Part shown: positions 35,051 through 45,548 of the stretch, in pieces | How positions within the stretch are numbered: the stretch's first letter is position 1 | Layout of the letters: the number at the start of each line of letters is the position of its first letter | Assembly (NCBI GenBank): GCA_018823325.1 | Contig: JAHJIJ010000015.1 | Coordinates: 434,001 to 498,000 of the forward strand | Source of the DNA: Alphaproteobacteria bacterium | Lineage (GTDB): Bacteria > Pseudomonadota > Alphaproteobacteria > Sphingomonadales > Sphingomonadaceae | Direction of reading: 5' to 3' | DNA length: 64,000 bases | Notes under the pieces: generated by a model | Seen by the model: the letters and a program-made list of their open reading frames with translations, nothing else | What the model was told of the DNA's origin: nothing | Databases searched by the model: none | Made by a program: the position numbers and the translations under genes

Positions 35051-36335
35051 ACAGCGACAGATCGATGGAGTTCGCCAGCGCCTCATAGCCGGCATCGCTA
35101 CCATGCAGAAAATCACCCATATGATAGCCCGGGCGCATCTGCAGCGGATTTTCCGGATCGCCAAAAGCAGCATCGAAATCCAGCCATGCATCGAAAACTT
35201 TGCCTGAGCGAATCGCCGCATTGATGCCCTGACGCACCGCCTCGGCCTCCTCCGTCCAGTAGGTCGCGCCCTTATAGGGCGCGATGGTCGCGCCGACCGC
35301 CGTGATGCCACGCGCCCGTGCCCGCTCCGCGATCTGCCGGTAGCCCTCCAGCATCGTGTCGAGAGTCACCGTTGCGCCATCGGCCAGGATATTGGGGCGG
35401 CCGGATTGTTGCACCATCTTCTCGGCACCGAACGCGATGCCCAGATCGTTCACGCCCTCGAAGACGATGACGTAGCGCACGCCCGGCAAAGACAGAATGT
35501 CGCGATCAAGCCGCGCCAGCGCGCTATCGCCAAAGCCGTCGCTCAGCACGCGATTGCCGCTGATTCCCTGATTGGCGATTCCCCATTTGCCCGGCGCCGA
35601 AGCCGCGAGGCGCGCGGCAAGGAAATCCGGCCAGCGGCGGTTGGCCCCCAGCGTCGACCCGATCCCGTCCGTGATCGAATCGGCGAGCATGGCGATCGTC
35701 CCTGCCCCCTCGATCGCGTCCACTTCCACCGCAGCGAGGAAGGGGCGGTTACGGAGTGTTTCGACCGGCTCGAACGATTTGCCGAGATAATTGCCCGGCG
35801 GCGAAACCAGCATGTTGTCCAGGCCGCTCTCATGGCAGGTGCATGGCCCGGTTTCCCCGGGGACATAAATCTGCACGGACATGCGGGCGAGATCCGGCAC
35901 CGTCATGGCAATCGTATCGCTAAGCAGCGGCGCGCGCGCCGGCACACGCGCATGCGGCGCTCCGCCGAAGCTGAGCATGCGGGCCGTGCCCGGCACTTCG
36001 TTGCCCTGCGCATCGAGCAGCGCAATCCGCACGCCGCCGATCTCCAGCGCCTTCTCGCCAAAGGCATTGGTGAGTCGCAGCCGCAGGGCCTTGCCGCCTG
36101 CCGCAATGCGCAGGGTTTGCACCAGCGTCTGGTTGTTGAATGACTTGGGCGCCATCAAGGGCCCGAGGTCGGCGCGCGGACGCACCGGAGCGGCAGACCA
36201 GCTGGTGATCCAGTCTGCCTGGGCGGGCGTGGCGGCCAGCAGCAGCATCAAGGCGGCGGAAAAGGCGCCGGTGAGGCGGCTCGCGCGCACGGCGGCGGCT
36301 TTGCTGCGGGTTTGGCGCTCGACTTGGGTTTTCAC
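35043..36335 (-). CDS. Secreted SGNH/GDSL-family hydrolase
   Basis: 430 residues with an N-terminal signal peptide (LTGAFSAALMLLLAATPAQA). An N-terminal beta domain (residues ~40-190) with a CTCHESG loop precedes the esterase part, whose blocks are ADSITDGIGS (I, nucleophile Ser), NQGISGNRVL (II), VFEGVNDLG (III) and DFLHGSDAGYEAL (V, Asp-x-x-His). Members act on carbohydrate or lipid esters. The start is GTG at 36335 with AGAGGA upstream; the longer ATG version would bury the signal peptide. Convergent with the thiamine-type gene. Confidence 0.9.
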   Translation of the reverse strand: MKTQVERQTRSKAAAVRASRLTGAFSAALMLLLAATPAQADWITSWSAAPVRPRADLGPLMAPKSFNNQTLVQTLRIAAGGKALRLRLTNAFGEKALEIGGVRIALLDAQGNEVPGTARMLSFGGAPHARVPARAPLLSDTIAMTVPDLARMSVQIYVPGETGPCTCHESGLDNMLVSPPGNYLGKSFEPVETLRNRPFLAAVEVDAIEGAGTIAMLADSITDGIGSTLGANRRWPDFLAARLAASAPGKWGIANQGISGNRVLSDGFGDSALARLDRDILSLPGVRYVIVFEGVNDLGIAFGAEKMVQQSGRPNILADGATVTLDTMLEGYRQIAERARARGITAVGATIAPYKGATYWTEEAEAVRQGINAAIRSGKVFDAWLDFDAAFGDPENPLQMRPGYHMGDFLHGSDAGYEALANSIDLSLFK

Positions 36336-36497
36336 GTTACCGGTTCCTCTCCCTGTCCGCGCGCGTCGAAAAGCGCACTCCAACTTGCTGCCGTGAGGGC
36401 AACAGTGCTGTCAATGATCAAGGGAGGGGAGGCGCAGGGAACCACGCAGGACAAGCTGTCGATCAGACAGCCCCGATAATCAGCGCTACCGGAGAAT

Positions 36498-37256
36498 TCA
36501 GAACTTGAAGGTGGTTCCGACGTAAACCGCCTGGCTGTCCTGCGCCTGATCGGTCACAGTCGGCGCGAGCCGGTTGTTCGGGCCGGTGTAGCGTACGCCA
36601 GCCTTCAGGTTGAGGTTGCGCGTGAGCGAATAGCTGCTCGAAAGATCGACAGCATAATTGGGCTCGGTGCCAAGCGTCGCCGGCGTATCTTCGGCCGGAG
36701 AAGCAGCTGCGGTTTCGCGATGCTCAAGCTGGATGTTCGCCGAGAAGCGCTCCTGCTTCGGGCGGAGCGTAAAGCTGGCCACCGGCTCGCTGATCGACTT
36801 CTCGATGATCGGATCGAGCTTGAGGGACTCAACCCGCGTGCCGGGGGTGAACCGCGCCAGACCCTTCGTCACACCAAGCCGATAGGCCACCGGTGCAACG
36901 CCCAGATTGGGCAGAATGCGCTCAGACCTGCCGTCCGCAGAGGAGGCGATGGCATTGGGCGTGCGAACGAGAATGGTCAGTGACCGGTTGCCCGCCGTGG
37001 ACCCGCTGGTCGGCGTAAAGCGAAAACCCTTGCTCTGCGACTCGCGCGCGGCCTTCGCATAGGCCTTCGCCAGCTTGTCGTCGTTCGTCACCGGTGTGAA
37101 GGAGCCGATGCTGCCGAGCATCTCGAGGGAAACCTGAGGCTGTGCCGATTCCGCCGTATTGGCGCCAAGAACCGCGGAAAGCGCCGGCGTGAGGGCGAGC
37201 GAAAGGGTAGCCATCAAAGCCCCCGTCAACGCAATTTTGCCCTTGTTCAACCGCAC
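36498..37256 (-). CDS. Predicted exported protein, outer-membrane-type C-terminus, function unknown
   Basis: 252 residues. A signal peptide is clear (KGKIALTGALMATLSLALTP). The mature part has alternating hydrophobic residues late on (VDLSSSYSLTRNLNLKAGVR, then QAVYVGTTFKF), ending in the aromatic residue typical for barrel proteins. The middle half (residues 60-140) is polar with a repeat-poor FTP and VTNDD-type composition. I do not recognise a family. Start is GTG at 37256 with AGGGAG 7 bases upstream. It may be a small porin-like protein or a periplasmic protein tied to the outer membrane. Confidence 0.7.
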   Translation of the reverse strand: MRLNKGKIALTGALMATLSLALTPALSAVLGANTAESAQPQVSLEMLGSIGSFTPVTNDDKLAKAYAKAARESQSKGFRFTPTSGSTAGNRSLTILVRTPNAIASSADGRSERILPNLGVAPVAYRLGVTKGLARFTPGTRVESLKLDPIIEKSISEPVASFTLRPKQERFSANIQLEHRETAAASPAEDTPATLGTEPNYAVDLSSSYSLTRNLNLKAGVRYTGPNNRLAPTVTDQAQDSQAVYVGTTFKF

Positions 37257-37621
37257 TGTTCACTCCCTGCGCCGACTCCGCTTTATGGGCCGGTCTGTCA
37301 TCATGTAACATGCGGGGATCATGTGAACCAGCAGGGGAAACGATTCACCGCAAAGCGTGACCTTTTCCCCACAGTCGCAACCGATTGCCCGGCCTTGACC
37401 CCCTTTGATTCTTTCATTGTTCAACATGGTTGGAAAAATCAACCCGGCTGAGACGGAATCTGCCCGTCGACGGCAGGAGCACAGCTGCATGTCGCCTCAA
37501 CGCTGGCGGATGCTCTCCGCAGGGCCGGGCAATCGGCCACTTGTGCCACGGCCCTGCGCCACTATAGAGGCTGATCGACAGGGAGCCCGGTCGCGACCGG
37601 ACATCACGGGATAGGCAACGC
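37257..37621. other. Divergent control region of 365 bases
   Basis: No gene seen. It separates the leftward exported protein from the rightward DUF3576 lipoprotein, so it carries both promoters. ATGTAACATG and ATCATGTGA words near 37300-37330 form a loose palindromic patch on the side of the exported protein. Confidence 0.45.
37541..37568 (+). promoter_or_regulatory. Candidate sigma-70 promoter for the DUF3576 gene
   Basis: TTGTGC (37541-37546) and TATAGA (37563-37568) are 16 bases apart. The predicted start site lies about 45 bases ahead of the ATG at 37622. Confidence 0.5.
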
Positions 37622-38071
37622 ATGGTTTTGAGCGGACACAAGACATTGAAGGGCGGCCTGCTGCTGGCGCTTTCCTGCGGGCTGCTAGCAGCCTGCGGCG
37701 GCGGAAACGATCGCCCTCAGGCCGATCTTGCCGCATCGCGCGTGACCAGCATCGGCATCAATGGTTATCTCTGGCGCGCCAGCCTGGAGACACTGTCTTT
37801 CATGCCGCTGCTCCAGACCGATTCCGATGGCGGCGTGATCCTGACCGACTGGTACATCAATCCCAATGCCACAAACGAGCGCATGAAGCTGACCGTGACG
37901 ATCCTCGACCAGGATCTGCGCGCCGATGCGCTGCGCGTCGCGGCGAGCCGCCAGACCTTGCAGAACGGCCAGTGGGTCGATGCCCCGGTGCAGGCGGCAA
38001 CGACCCAGAAGCTTGAAGAAATCATCCTGACGCGCGCCCGCGACCTGCGGCGCCGCGCCATCAGCGGCTGA
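37622..38071 (+). CDS. DUF3576 family lipoprotein
   Basis: 149 residues. The lipobox LLAACGGG gives acylated Cys25 after a hydrophobic signal. The DUF3576 body (INGYLWRASLETLSFMPLLQ, GGVILTDWYINP, RMKLTVTILDQDLRADALRV) follows to the end. In alphaproteobacteria this gene usually precedes leuS, as here, and it is thought to sit in the outer membrane; its function is not established. The gap to leuS is 61 bases, so the genes may share a transcript. Confidence 0.9.
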   Translation: MVLSGHKTLKGGLLLALSCGLLAACGGGNDRPQADLAASRVTSIGINGYLWRASLETLSFMPLLQTDSDGGVILTDWYINPNATNERMKLTVTILDQDLRADALRVAASRQTLQNGQWVDAPVQAATTQKLEEIILTRARDLRRRAISG

Positions 38072-38132
38072 CAAAGCCCGGCCTCGGCGCCCATAATGGG
38101 GCCGGACCGGCCCTATGATGAATGAGGCGAGA

Positions 38133-40673
38133 GTGAGCGACAGACGCTTCAACCCTGCGCAGGCCGATGCCCGCTGGCAGGCAGTGTGGGACGACAGGCA
38201 GAGCTTCAAGGCCGGCACGCGCCAGGGCGCACCGAGAAGCTATGTGCTGGAGATGTTCCCCTATCCTTCCGGGCGCATCCACATCGGCCATGTGCGCAAT
38301 TATTCCATGGGCGACGTGCTGGCCCGCTTCCGCCGAATGCAGGGCCATGACGTGCTGCACCCGATGGGCTGGGACGCCTTCGGCATGCCTGCCGAGAATG
38401 CGGCGATGGAGAAGAAAGTCCATCCCGGCAGCTGGACGCGCGACAACATCGCCTCGATGAAGGCGCAATTGAAGCGCCTCGGCTTCGCGCTCGACTGGAG
38501 CCGCGAGCTGGCGACCTGCGAGCCGGACTATTACGGCCAGGAACAGGCGCTGTTCATCGATCTGTACGAGGCCGGCCTCGTCTACCGCAAGGAAAGCGCG
38601 GTGAACTGGGACCCGGTCGACATGACCGTACTCGCCAACGAGCAGGTGATCGACGGGCGCGGCTGGCGCTCGGGCGCGCTGGTCGAGAAGCGCAAGCTCA
38701 ACCAGTGGTTCCTCAAGATCACCGATTTCGCCGACGATCTGCTCGCCGGCCTCGGTACGCTGGACAAATGGCCCGAGAAGGTTCGCCTGATGCAGAAGAA
38801 CTGGATCGGCAAATCTCAGGGCATGCAGTTCCGCTTCCAGCTCGACGCTGCGGTCGCCGGCATCAATGAGCTGGAGGTCTTCTCCACCCGGCCGGACACG
38901 CTGTTCGGCGCGAGCTTTGCCGCGATTGCCGCCGATCACCCCATCGCGCTGGCGCTGGCCGAGAACAATGCCGCGCTTGCTGCCTTCGCCGAGGAATGCC
39001 GCCGCTCGGGCACGGCTGCCGCAGAGGTGGAGACGCAGGAAAAGAAAGGCTTCGACACCGGCCTGTCCGTGATCCATCCCTTCGATCCGGACTGGAAGCT
39101 GCCGCTGTTCGTCGCCAATTTCGTGCTGATGGACTATGGCACTGGCGCCGTCTTCGGCTGCCCGGCGCACGACCAGCGCGATCTCGATTTTGCGCGCAAA
39201 TACATGCTCCCCGTCGAGCGCGTCGTCGCGCCGCAGGGCGAGGAAAACGCGCCGATCCACGACGAGGCCTATACCGGCCCCGGCAAGCTGGTGAACTCGC
39301 GCTTCCTCGACGGCATGGGCGTGGAAGAGGCCAAGGCCGAAGTGATTCGCCGCGCCGAAGCCGAGGGCTGGGGCAAAGGCACGACCGTGTGGCGCCTGCG
39401 CGACTGGGGCGTCTCCCGCCAGCGCTACTGGGGCACGCCGATCCCGTTCATCCATTGCTCGGATTGCGGCGTCGTGCCGATCCCCAAGGACCAGTTGCCG
39501 GTGGTGCTGCCCGAGGATGTCAGTTTCGACATCCCCGGCAATCCGCTCGACCGCCACCCGACGTGGAAGCATGTCGACTGCCCCAAGTGCGGCAAGCCGG
39601 CGCTGCGCGAGACGGACACGCTCGATACCTTCGTGGATTCGAGCTGGTATTTCATCCGCTTCGCCAGCCAGCCGGACGATCAGCCGTTCGACCGCGCCGA
39701 GGCGGAAAGCTGGCTGCCGGTCGGCCAGTATATCGGCGGGATCGAGCATGCGATCCTTCACCTGCTCTACGCCCGCTTCTGGACGCGGGCGCTCGCCCAT
39801 ATCGGCAAGATCAGCGTCGCCGAGCCGTTCGAGAGCCTGTTCACGCAGGGCATGGTCACGCATGAGACCTATGCCCGCAAGCAGGGAGAGGGCCTGCCGC
39901 CGCTTTATTATGCACCGAGCGAAGTGGCGCGCACCGCCGACGGCGCGACGCTGCTGACGGATGGCCAGCCGGTGGAAATCGGCCGCGTCATCAAGATGTC
40001 CAAGTCCAAGAAGAATGTCGTGGACCCGGACGAGATCATCGAGCGCTACGGCGCCGACGCGGTGCGCTGGTTCATGCTCTCGGACTCACCGCCCGAGCGC
40101 GACTTGCCGTGGAGCGAGGCCGGCATCGAAGGCTCCTGGCGCTTCGTCAATCGCCTGTGGCGCATCTTCGGCCAGGTCGGCGAGACCGGCGACGGCAGCG
40201 AGGACAAGAGCCTCAAGCGCAAGCTGCACCAGACCATCGACGGCGTGGCGAAGGACATCGAGGCGCTCGCCTTCAATAAGGCCGTCGCCAAGATTTACGA
40301 GCTGGCCAATGCCATCGAGAAGGCCGCGCCATCCGCCACCCGCGCCGAGGCCATTCGTGCGCTCACGCTGCTCGTCGCGCCGATGACACCGCACCTCGCC
40401 GAGGAAGCCTGGGCCGAGATGGGCCATGAGGGCCTGATCGCCGACGCCATGTGGCCATCCGTCGATCCCGCCTTGCTGGTGGATGATGAAGTGACCATCG
40501 CCATTCAGGTGACGGGCAAGCTGCGCGATACGATCACTGTCGCCAAGGGCACGGACAAGGCCACGCTGGAGAGCCTCGCGCTCGCCGCGCCCAATGTGGC
40601 GCGTCAGCTGGAAGGCCGCGCGCCAAAGAAAGTGATTGTGGTTCCGGATCGTCTGGTCAATCTGGTCGTCTGA
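38133..40673 (+). CDS. leuS: Leucyl-tRNA synthetase
   Basis: About 846 residues, class I aminoacyl-tRNA synthetase. HIGH motif in [17 protein letters not shown], a full CP1 editing domain in the middle (ALPS-type Thr-rich segment absent from view but [17 protein letters not shown] is seen), KMSKS motif [13 protein letters not shown], and the C-terminal anticodon-binding part. The GTG at 38133 has GAGG 5 bases upstream and the usual N-terminus; an ATG at 38115 would add six residues. It is followed by lptE and holA with 1- and 4-base overlaps. Confidence 0.95.
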   Translation: MSDRRFNPAQADARWQAVWDDRQSFKAGTRQGAPRSYVLEMFPYPSGRIHIGHVRNYSMGDVLARFRRMQGHDVLHPMGWDAFGMPAENAAMEKKVHPGSWTRDNIASMKAQLKRLGFALDWSRELATCEPDYYGQEQALFIDLYEAGLVYRKESAVNWDPVDMTVLANEQVIDGRGWRSGALVEKRKLNQWFLKITDFADDLLAGLGTLDKWPEKVRLMQKNWIGKSQGMQFRFQLDAAVAGINELEVFSTRPDTLFGASFAAIAADHPIALALAENNAALAAFAEECRRSGTAAAEVETQEKKGFDTGLSVIHPFDPDWKLPLFVANFVLMDYGTGAVFGCPAHDQRDLDFARKYMLPVERVVAPQGEENAPIHDEAYTGPGKLVNSRFLDGMGVEEAKAEVIRRAEAEGWGKGTTVWRLRDWGVSRQRYWGTPIPFIHCSDCGVVPIPKDQLPVVLPEDVSFDIPGNPLDRHPTWKHVDCPKCGKPALRETDTLDTFVDSSWYFIRFASQPDDQPFDRAEAESWLPVGQYIGGIEHAILHLLYARFWTRALAHIGKISVAEPFESLFTQGMVTHETYARKQGEGLPPLYYAPSEVARTADGATLLTDGQPVEIGRVIKMSKSKKNVVDPDEIIERYGADAVRWFMLSDSPPERDLPWSEAGIEGSWRFVNRLWRIFGQVGETGDGSEDKSLKRKLHQTIDGVAKDIEALAFNKAVAKIYELANAIEKAAPSATRAEAIRALTLLVAPMTPHLAEEAWAEMGHEGLIADAMWPSVDPALLVDDEVTIAIQVTGKLRDTITVAKGTDKATLESLALAAPNVARQLEGRAPKKVIVVPDRLVNLVV

Positions 40674-41173
40674 TGGTGAACGCCTTCGCCCGCCTCGCCC
40701 TTGGCCTTGCTCTGGCCGCCAGCCTCTCGGCTTGCGGTCTCCAGCCCATGTATGCCGGCGGGCGCAGCAGCGCGGCGGCGCAGGCGCTGGCAAGCGTGCA
40801 GGTGGAGCCGATTCCCGGCAAGAATGGCTGGCTGATGCGCAATGCGCTCAACGACCGACTGGCCGCCATGGGCGATGCCGCCCCGCGCTATCTGCTCAAG
40901 GTGCAGCTCGATGACCGCATTGAGGGGCTGGGCGTGCGCGCTGACGATACGGTGACGCGCGAACGCCGGACACTGCGCGCGCGTTATCAGCTGGTCGATA
41001 CGCAGCAGGACGGCAAGACCATCCTCGATGAAACATCGAGCTGGGACGCCGGCATCGACGTCGCCTCCAGCGAATATGCAACGGTCGCCGCGGAGGACAG
41101 TGCGTTGGAGCGGCTGACCGAGATCGTTGCCGATCGCGTGCTGGCCAGCGTGGCGCTCGCCGCCCGCGAATGA
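40673..41173 (+). CDS. lptE: LPS assembly lipoprotein LptE
   Basis: 166 residues. Lipobox LSACGLQPMY puts acylated Cys21 after a hydrophobic signal. The protein forms the plug of the LptD barrel that places lipopolysaccharide on the cell surface. The LRARYQLVD and ILDETSSWDAGID segments and the end in ALERLTEIVADRVLA fit alphaproteobacterial LptE. The ATG overlaps the leuS stop (TGATG), and holA starts in its last codons (ATGA). leuS-lptE-holA is a conserved order. Confidence 0.9.
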   Translation: MVNAFARLALGLALAASLSACGLQPMYAGGRSSAAAQALASVQVEPIPGKNGWLMRNALNDRLAAMGDAAPRYLLKVQLDDRIEGLGVRADDTVTRERRTLRARYQLVDTQQDGKTILDETSSWDAGIDVASSEYATVAAEDSALERLTEIVADRVLASVALAARE

Positions 41174-42153
41174 GCCTGCGGGCGGACAGTCAGGCCGCGC
41201 TCAAGGCGCTGGACGATCCCGCGCCAAACATCCGCCTGTACCTGCTCTATGGCCCGGACGAAGCGGGCAGCGAGGCGCTCTCCGCACGGGTGGGCAAAGC
41301 AATGGGCCAGAGCGCGGAGCGCATCGACCTTGATGGTGCCACGCTGCGGAGCGACCCGGCCCGCCTGTCCGACGAAGCCGCCGCCATTTCCATGTTCGGG
41401 GACAAGCGCTGGGTGCGCGTGCAACCGGCGGGCGAGGAAGTGCTCCCCGCTGTCGAAGCGCTGCTTGAAGCTCCGGCGGCCGGCAATCCGGTGGTGATGA
41501 TCGCCGGCAATCTGCGCAAGACGAGCAAGCTTCTCAAGCTGTGCGAGGGCGACAAGGCCGTGATGGCCATCGTCAGCTATGCCCCGGAAGGGCGCAATGC
41601 CGATGCGCTCGCCGTCAGCATGGCGCGCGAACTCGGGCTGGAACTGCCCGGCGATCTGGCGCGTCGGCTCGTCGCGCTGACTGGCGCCGAGCGCGGGTTG
41701 CTCGCGGGCGAGATCGAGAAGCTGGCACTTTATCTCGATGCCTCGCCGGAGGAGCCCAAGGCTGCCACGCCCGAAGCACTCGATGCGCTGGGTGCGGAAG
41801 GCGGCGATCAGCAGTTGTTCAAGGCGGCCATGGTCGTGCTGTCCGGCAATGTCCGCGCGACCGAGCATGAGATGGCGCGCCTGCGCCAGAGCGGCGGTTC
41901 GCTCGCCGGACTGGCGCGGATCACCCTGCAGCGCGCGATCGGCTTTGCGCAGGCGCAGGGCGGGCAGGCACCGCGCTTCGGCGGGCGCGGCGATGAGGAG
42001 GTGGCGCGGCGCTGGAGCGCAGAAGCGCTCGACAAGGCCATTCACCGCTTGGCCGAAGCCGAGCGGACCAGCCGGCTCTCCCACCAGATCGGCGAGACGG
42101 TACTGGCGCAGGAGCTGATCAATGTCGCCCGGCTCGGCGCACGTGCCCGCTGA
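41170..42153 (+). CDS. holA: DNA polymerase III subunit delta
   Basis: 327 residues of the clamp-loader delta subunit that opens the sliding clamp. N-terminal AAA+-like core [20 protein letters not shown] without Walker A lysine, the central [11 protein letters not shown] segment and the C-terminal collar ([20 protein letters not shown]). The lack of an ATP site is normal for delta. ATGA overlap with lptE. Confidence 0.9.
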   Translation: MSLRADSQAALKALDDPAPNIRLYLLYGPDEAGSEALSARVGKAMGQSAERIDLDGATLRSDPARLSDEAAAISMFGDKRWVRVQPAGEEVLPAVEALLEAPAAGNPVVMIAGNLRKTSKLLKLCEGDKAVMAIVSYAPEGRNADALAVSMARELGLELPGDLARRLVALTGAERGLLAGEIEKLALYLDASPEEPKAATPEALDALGAEGGDQQLFKAAMVVLSGNVRATEHEMARLRQSGGSLAGLARITLQRAIGFAQAQGGQAPRFGGRGDEEVARRWSAEALDKAIHRLAEAERTSRLSHQIGETVLAQELINVARLGARAR

Positions 42154-42203
42154 GTCGGGTACGCGCCATTGACGCGCCGGGGCCGCGACCCGATATTCCG
42201 GCC

Positions 42204-42614
42204 ATGGACAAGATGAATCTCAGCGATGCCGAATGGCGCGAGCGCCTGACCCCCGAGCAATATCATGTGCTGCGCGAGCATGGCACGGAACGGGCCTTCG
42301 CCGGCGAGTACGACAAGCTTAAGGACGCGGGCATCTATCATTGCGCCGGCTGCGGCCTGCCCCTGTTCGACAGCAGCCACAAATATGACAGCGGCTCCGG
42401 CTGGCCGAGCTTCACCGCGCCGATGGATGACGAGGTCGTCAGCGAATATACGGACACCAGCTACGGCATGCGCCGGGTCGAGGTGCGCTGCGCCCGCTGC
42501 GACGGGCATTTGGGCCATGTTTTCCCGGACGGGCCGGGCCCGGAGGGCCTGCGCTATTGCATGAACAGCGTCGCGCTCGACTTTGAACCGCAGGGCGAAT
42601 CAAAGGACGATTGA
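42204..42614 (+). CDS. msrB: Peptide-methionine (R)-S-oxide reductase
   Basis: 136 residues. Reduces methionine-R-sulfoxide in proteins. Zinc cysteines in [10 protein letters not shown] and [11 protein letters not shown], active site cysteine in [24 protein letters not shown] is the family core. The gene stands 50 bases after holA, in the same direction. Confidence 0.95.
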   Translation: MDKMNLSDAEWRERLTPEQYHVLREHGTERAFAGEYDKLKDAGIYHCAGCGLPLFDSSHKYDSGSGWPSFTAPMDDEVVSEYTDTSYGMRRVEVRCARCDGHLGHVFPDGPGPEGLRYCMNSVALDFEPQGESKDD

Positions 42615-42705
42615 TATCCCATTCAGCGCTTGTAAAGGCGCGGGACGCTTGTAGCGTTCTGCACAGTTGCAGCACGCGGCGGTTCGGAGCGACACAAGGC
42701 AAGGC

Positions 42706-44853
42706 ATGGCCAAGGCAAAAGCGGGGAGCCCGATGAAGCTCTGGACCATCCGGCTGCTCAAGGCCGGCATCGCGCTCGGCGTCGCGGGCTTCATCGCCCT
42801 CGCGATTGCTGTCGTCATCGCCATGCAATCGCTGCCCAGCTTCGATTCGCTCAAAAGCTCGCCCAACGGGCAGATGATCCGCGTCCATGCCGCTGACGGC
42901 TCGGTGCTGGTCTCGCTCGGGCCGAGTTACGGCCGGTGGCTCGATCATTCGCAGATTCCCGAAGTGATGACCCGCGCGCTCGTGTCAGTCGAGGACAAGC
43001 GCTTCTACATGCACCCCGGCGTGGACCCGATCGGCATCGCGCGCGCAGCCTATGTCGGTTACATCCGTCGTGGGGAGGGTCGGCGACTGCAAGGTGCGTC
43101 CACCATCACGCAACAGCTCGCCCGCAACATCTTCCTGAACAACAGCTATTCGGCGGGCCGCAAGCTGCGTGAGATGATCTTGGCGCTCGCGATGGAACGT
43201 AAGTTCAGCAAGTCGCAGATTCTCGAACTCTATCTCAACAAGGTCTACTTCGGCGGCGGCGCTTATGGCGTCGACGCTGCGAGCCGCAAGTTCTTCAATC
43301 ACCCGGCGACGACGCTGAGCCTTGAGGAAGCGGCGGTCATTGCCGGGCTGGTGAAGGCCCCCTCCCATTATTCGCCGACGGCCGATGCGGAAGCGGCAGC
43401 AGGCCGCGCCAATGTGGTGCTGGACGTGATGGAGGCCAATGGCGACATCACCAGTGCCGAGCGCGCCGCTGCGGATCTGGATAGCGTCCGGCTGGTGCCG
43501 GAAAAGGCGCAGGACAGCGTGCGCTACTTCACCGACTGGGTGCTGCCGCAACTCGATACGCTGATCGATGAACGCGAGCAGCCACTCGATGTCTACACGA
43601 CGCTCGATCCCCGGATGCAGCGCGCGGCTGTCGCGGCGCTCAAGAGCAATGTGCCCGGCGGCGCTCAGGGTGCACTGGTGAGCCTCGACCGGGATGGCGC
43701 CGTGCGCGCGCTGGTCGGCGGACTGGATTATGTCAGCTCCAATTACAACCGCGCCACCGTTGCCCAGCGGCAGCCGGGATCGGCGTTCAAGCTGTTCGTT
43801 TATCTGGCCGCGCTGGAGGCAGGCTACACGCCGGAAACGCGGGTGGTGGACAGCCCGGTGACGATCAACGGCTGGTCGCCGCGCAATGACAATCGCCGCA
43901 ACGTCGGCGAGATCGACGTGCGCACCGCCTTTGCCTATTCGATCAACACCGTGGCGGCGAAGCTCGGCATGGAAGTGGGTTTCTCGACCGTGGCGGACAT
44001 GGCGAGGCGCTTTGGCATCTCCACCACCATCAACACGCACCCCTCCATGGTGCTCGGCACGTCCGAAGTGCATCTCATCGACATGACCCGCGCCTTCGCC
44101 TCCGTGGCGCGCAAAGGCGTGGCGGTGCGACCCTATGGCATTCTCAAGGTCGCCACAGCGGATGGCGAAGTGCTCTACGAACATGAGGACGACACCAGCC
44201 GCGTGCTGGTCGCGCCTTGGGTGGCAGCGGGTGCAACGGACCTGATGCAGACGGCCGTGAACATCGGCACGGGCCGCGCCGCGCAGATCGGCCGCCCAGT
44301 GGCGGGCAAGACCGGCACCACCAGCAGCAACAAGGATGGCTGGTTCGTGGGCTTCTCCAGCGGCATTACCACCGGGGTATGGATGGGCCGGGACGACAGC
44401 CGCGCGGTTGGCGGCCTCGCCGGCGGACGCGCACCGGCGCGTGCCTTTGCCGCCTATATGCGCACGGCGGTTGCCAATCGCCCGGTCGAGAATTTCGAGA
44501 CGGAAGTCACGCTGCCCGAATGGCAGATCGAGCCGGACGAAGAGGCCTATGGCTCGCCGGACAATGGCATGATGGTTGACGAGAATGGCATGCCTCTGCC
44601 GCCGGCGGACGATCAGGGCGGCGTAGATGGTGTCGCGCCCGGCGACGCAGGCGCGATGGAAGCGCCGCGGCGGATCGACCAGCGCTGGATTGATGAAGTG
44701 CTCGGACGGGAGGAACGCCCCGCGCGTCCTGCTCCGGCCCAGCCGCAACAGCAGCTGGATCAGCCGCGCCAGACGCCGTCGCAGCGCCCCTCTCCGTCGT
44801 CACAGCAACAGCAGCGCCAATCGCCTTCGATTCTGCCGCCAGGCATGCAGTAG
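42706..44853 (+). CDS. Penicillin-binding protein 1A-type bifunctional peptidoglycan synthase
   Basis: 715 residues: one membrane anchor, GT51 glycosyltransferase (EDKRFYMHPGVDPIGIAR with catalytic Glu, then GASTITQQLARNIFLN), and a transpeptidase with SAFK, YSIN and KTGTT active motifs (QPGSAFKLFVYLAALEAGYT; GKTGTTSSNKDGWFVGF). The C-terminus is a Pro/Gln-rich tail. It polymerises and cross-links peptidoglycan at the inner membrane. The ATG at 42706 has AAGG sites upstream; a longer in-frame frame from 42667 would add 13 unrelated residues. Confidence 0.93.
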   Translation: MAKAKAGSPMKLWTIRLLKAGIALGVAGFIALAIAVVIAMQSLPSFDSLKSSPNGQMIRVHAADGSVLVSLGPSYGRWLDHSQIPEVMTRALVSVEDKRFYMHPGVDPIGIARAAYVGYIRRGEGRRLQGASTITQQLARNIFLNNSYSAGRKLREMILALAMERKFSKSQILELYLNKVYFGGGAYGVDAASRKFFNHPATTLSLEEAAVIAGLVKAPSHYSPTADAEAAAGRANVVLDVMEANGDITSAERAAADLDSVRLVPEKAQDSVRYFTDWVLPQLDTLIDEREQPLDVYTTLDPRMQRAAVAALKSNVPGGAQGALVSLDRDGAVRALVGGLDYVSSNYNRATVAQRQPGSAFKLFVYLAALEAGYTPETRVVDSPVTINGWSPRNDNRRNVGEIDVRTAFAYSINTVAAKLGMEVGFSTVADMARRFGISTTINTHPSMVLGTSEVHLIDMTRAFASVARKGVAVRPYGILKVATADGEVLYEHEDDTSRVLVAPWVAAGATDLMQTAVNIGTGRAAQIGRPVAGKTGTTSSNKDGWFVGFSSGITTGVWMGRDDSRAVGGLAGGRAPARAFAAYMRTAVANRPVENFETEVTLPEWQIEPDEEAYGSPDNGMMVDENGMPLPPADDQGGVDGVAPGDAGAMEAPRRIDQRWIDEVLGREERPARPAPAQPQQQLDQPRQTPSQRPSPSSQQQQRQSPSILPPGMQ

Positions 44854-44948
44854 CACGAGGCCATTCCTGATTTGTGTCAGGATGGTCTGTGCAAGGGAAG
44901 TGACGGGAATTTGGCTGCTGTTGCTCGAAACTGCTGCCGGAGCCATGC

Positions 44949-45515
44949 ATGACGCCCACTGAACTGCTCGTCCCCACCTTCCGGCAGATGCTGCGTACCC
45001 TGTCCGGCCTGCTCGACAAGGCAGCGTTGCAGATGTCCCAGCAAGCCGAGACCCTGATGTCGGCGCGCCTCGCACCCGACATGTATCCGCTTGCCGCGCA
45101 AATCCGTTTTGCAGCGTTGCAGGCGCAGGAAGCACTCTTCCGGCTGCGTGGGGAACCGCTCCCGGAACGCCTGACCATCCTCGCAGCAGAAGGGCGAAAC
45201 GCTGGTGACGCACCGGGCTCCATGGCAGATGCCCAGGATCGATTGGCCGAGGCTCAGGCTGCCCTTGATGAACTATCCGATGATGCGCTCGACGCTGGCG
45301 CCAGTCGCCCGATTGCGCTCGAACTCCCCGGCGGCATCGCCTTTGACATGAGCGGCGAACAGTACGCCCGCGACTGGGCGCTGCCGCAATTCTATTTTCA
45401 CGCCGTCACGGCCTACGCCATCCTGCGCAATCAAGGTGTCGAAATCGGCAAGGCCGACTATGTGCCGCATATGTTTGCTTATCTGCGACAGGTCAGCAGC
45501 GCGCCCGAAGGCTGA
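44949..45515 (+). CDS. DUF1993 family protein
   Basis: 188 residues, soluble, helical. DUF1993 signature seen as FRQMLRTLSGLLDKAAL, MYPLAAQIRFAALQAQEALF and FYFHAVTAYAILRNQGVEIG with a terminal ADYVPHM. The fold resembles DinB-type four-helix bundles; no enzymatic role is known. Single gene, convergent with lpd (33 bases between). Confidence 0.85.
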   Translation: MTPTELLVPTFRQMLRTLSGLLDKAALQMSQQAETLMSARLAPDMYPLAAQIRFAALQAQEALFRLRGEPLPERLTILAAEGRNAGDAPGSMADAQDRLAEAQAALDELSDDALDAGASRPIALELPGGIAFDMSGEQYARDWALPQFYFHAVTAYAILRNQGVEIGKADYVPHMFAYLRQVSSAPEG

Positions 45516-45548
45516 TCCTGACCGGGTGATCCCGATCGGGACCATCGC

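Noticed and set aside
45530..45541. TCCCGATCGGGA palindrome between DUF1993 gene and lpd as a terminator
   Set aside because: No loop and no T-run; it is too short to call as an intrinsic terminator in either direction.
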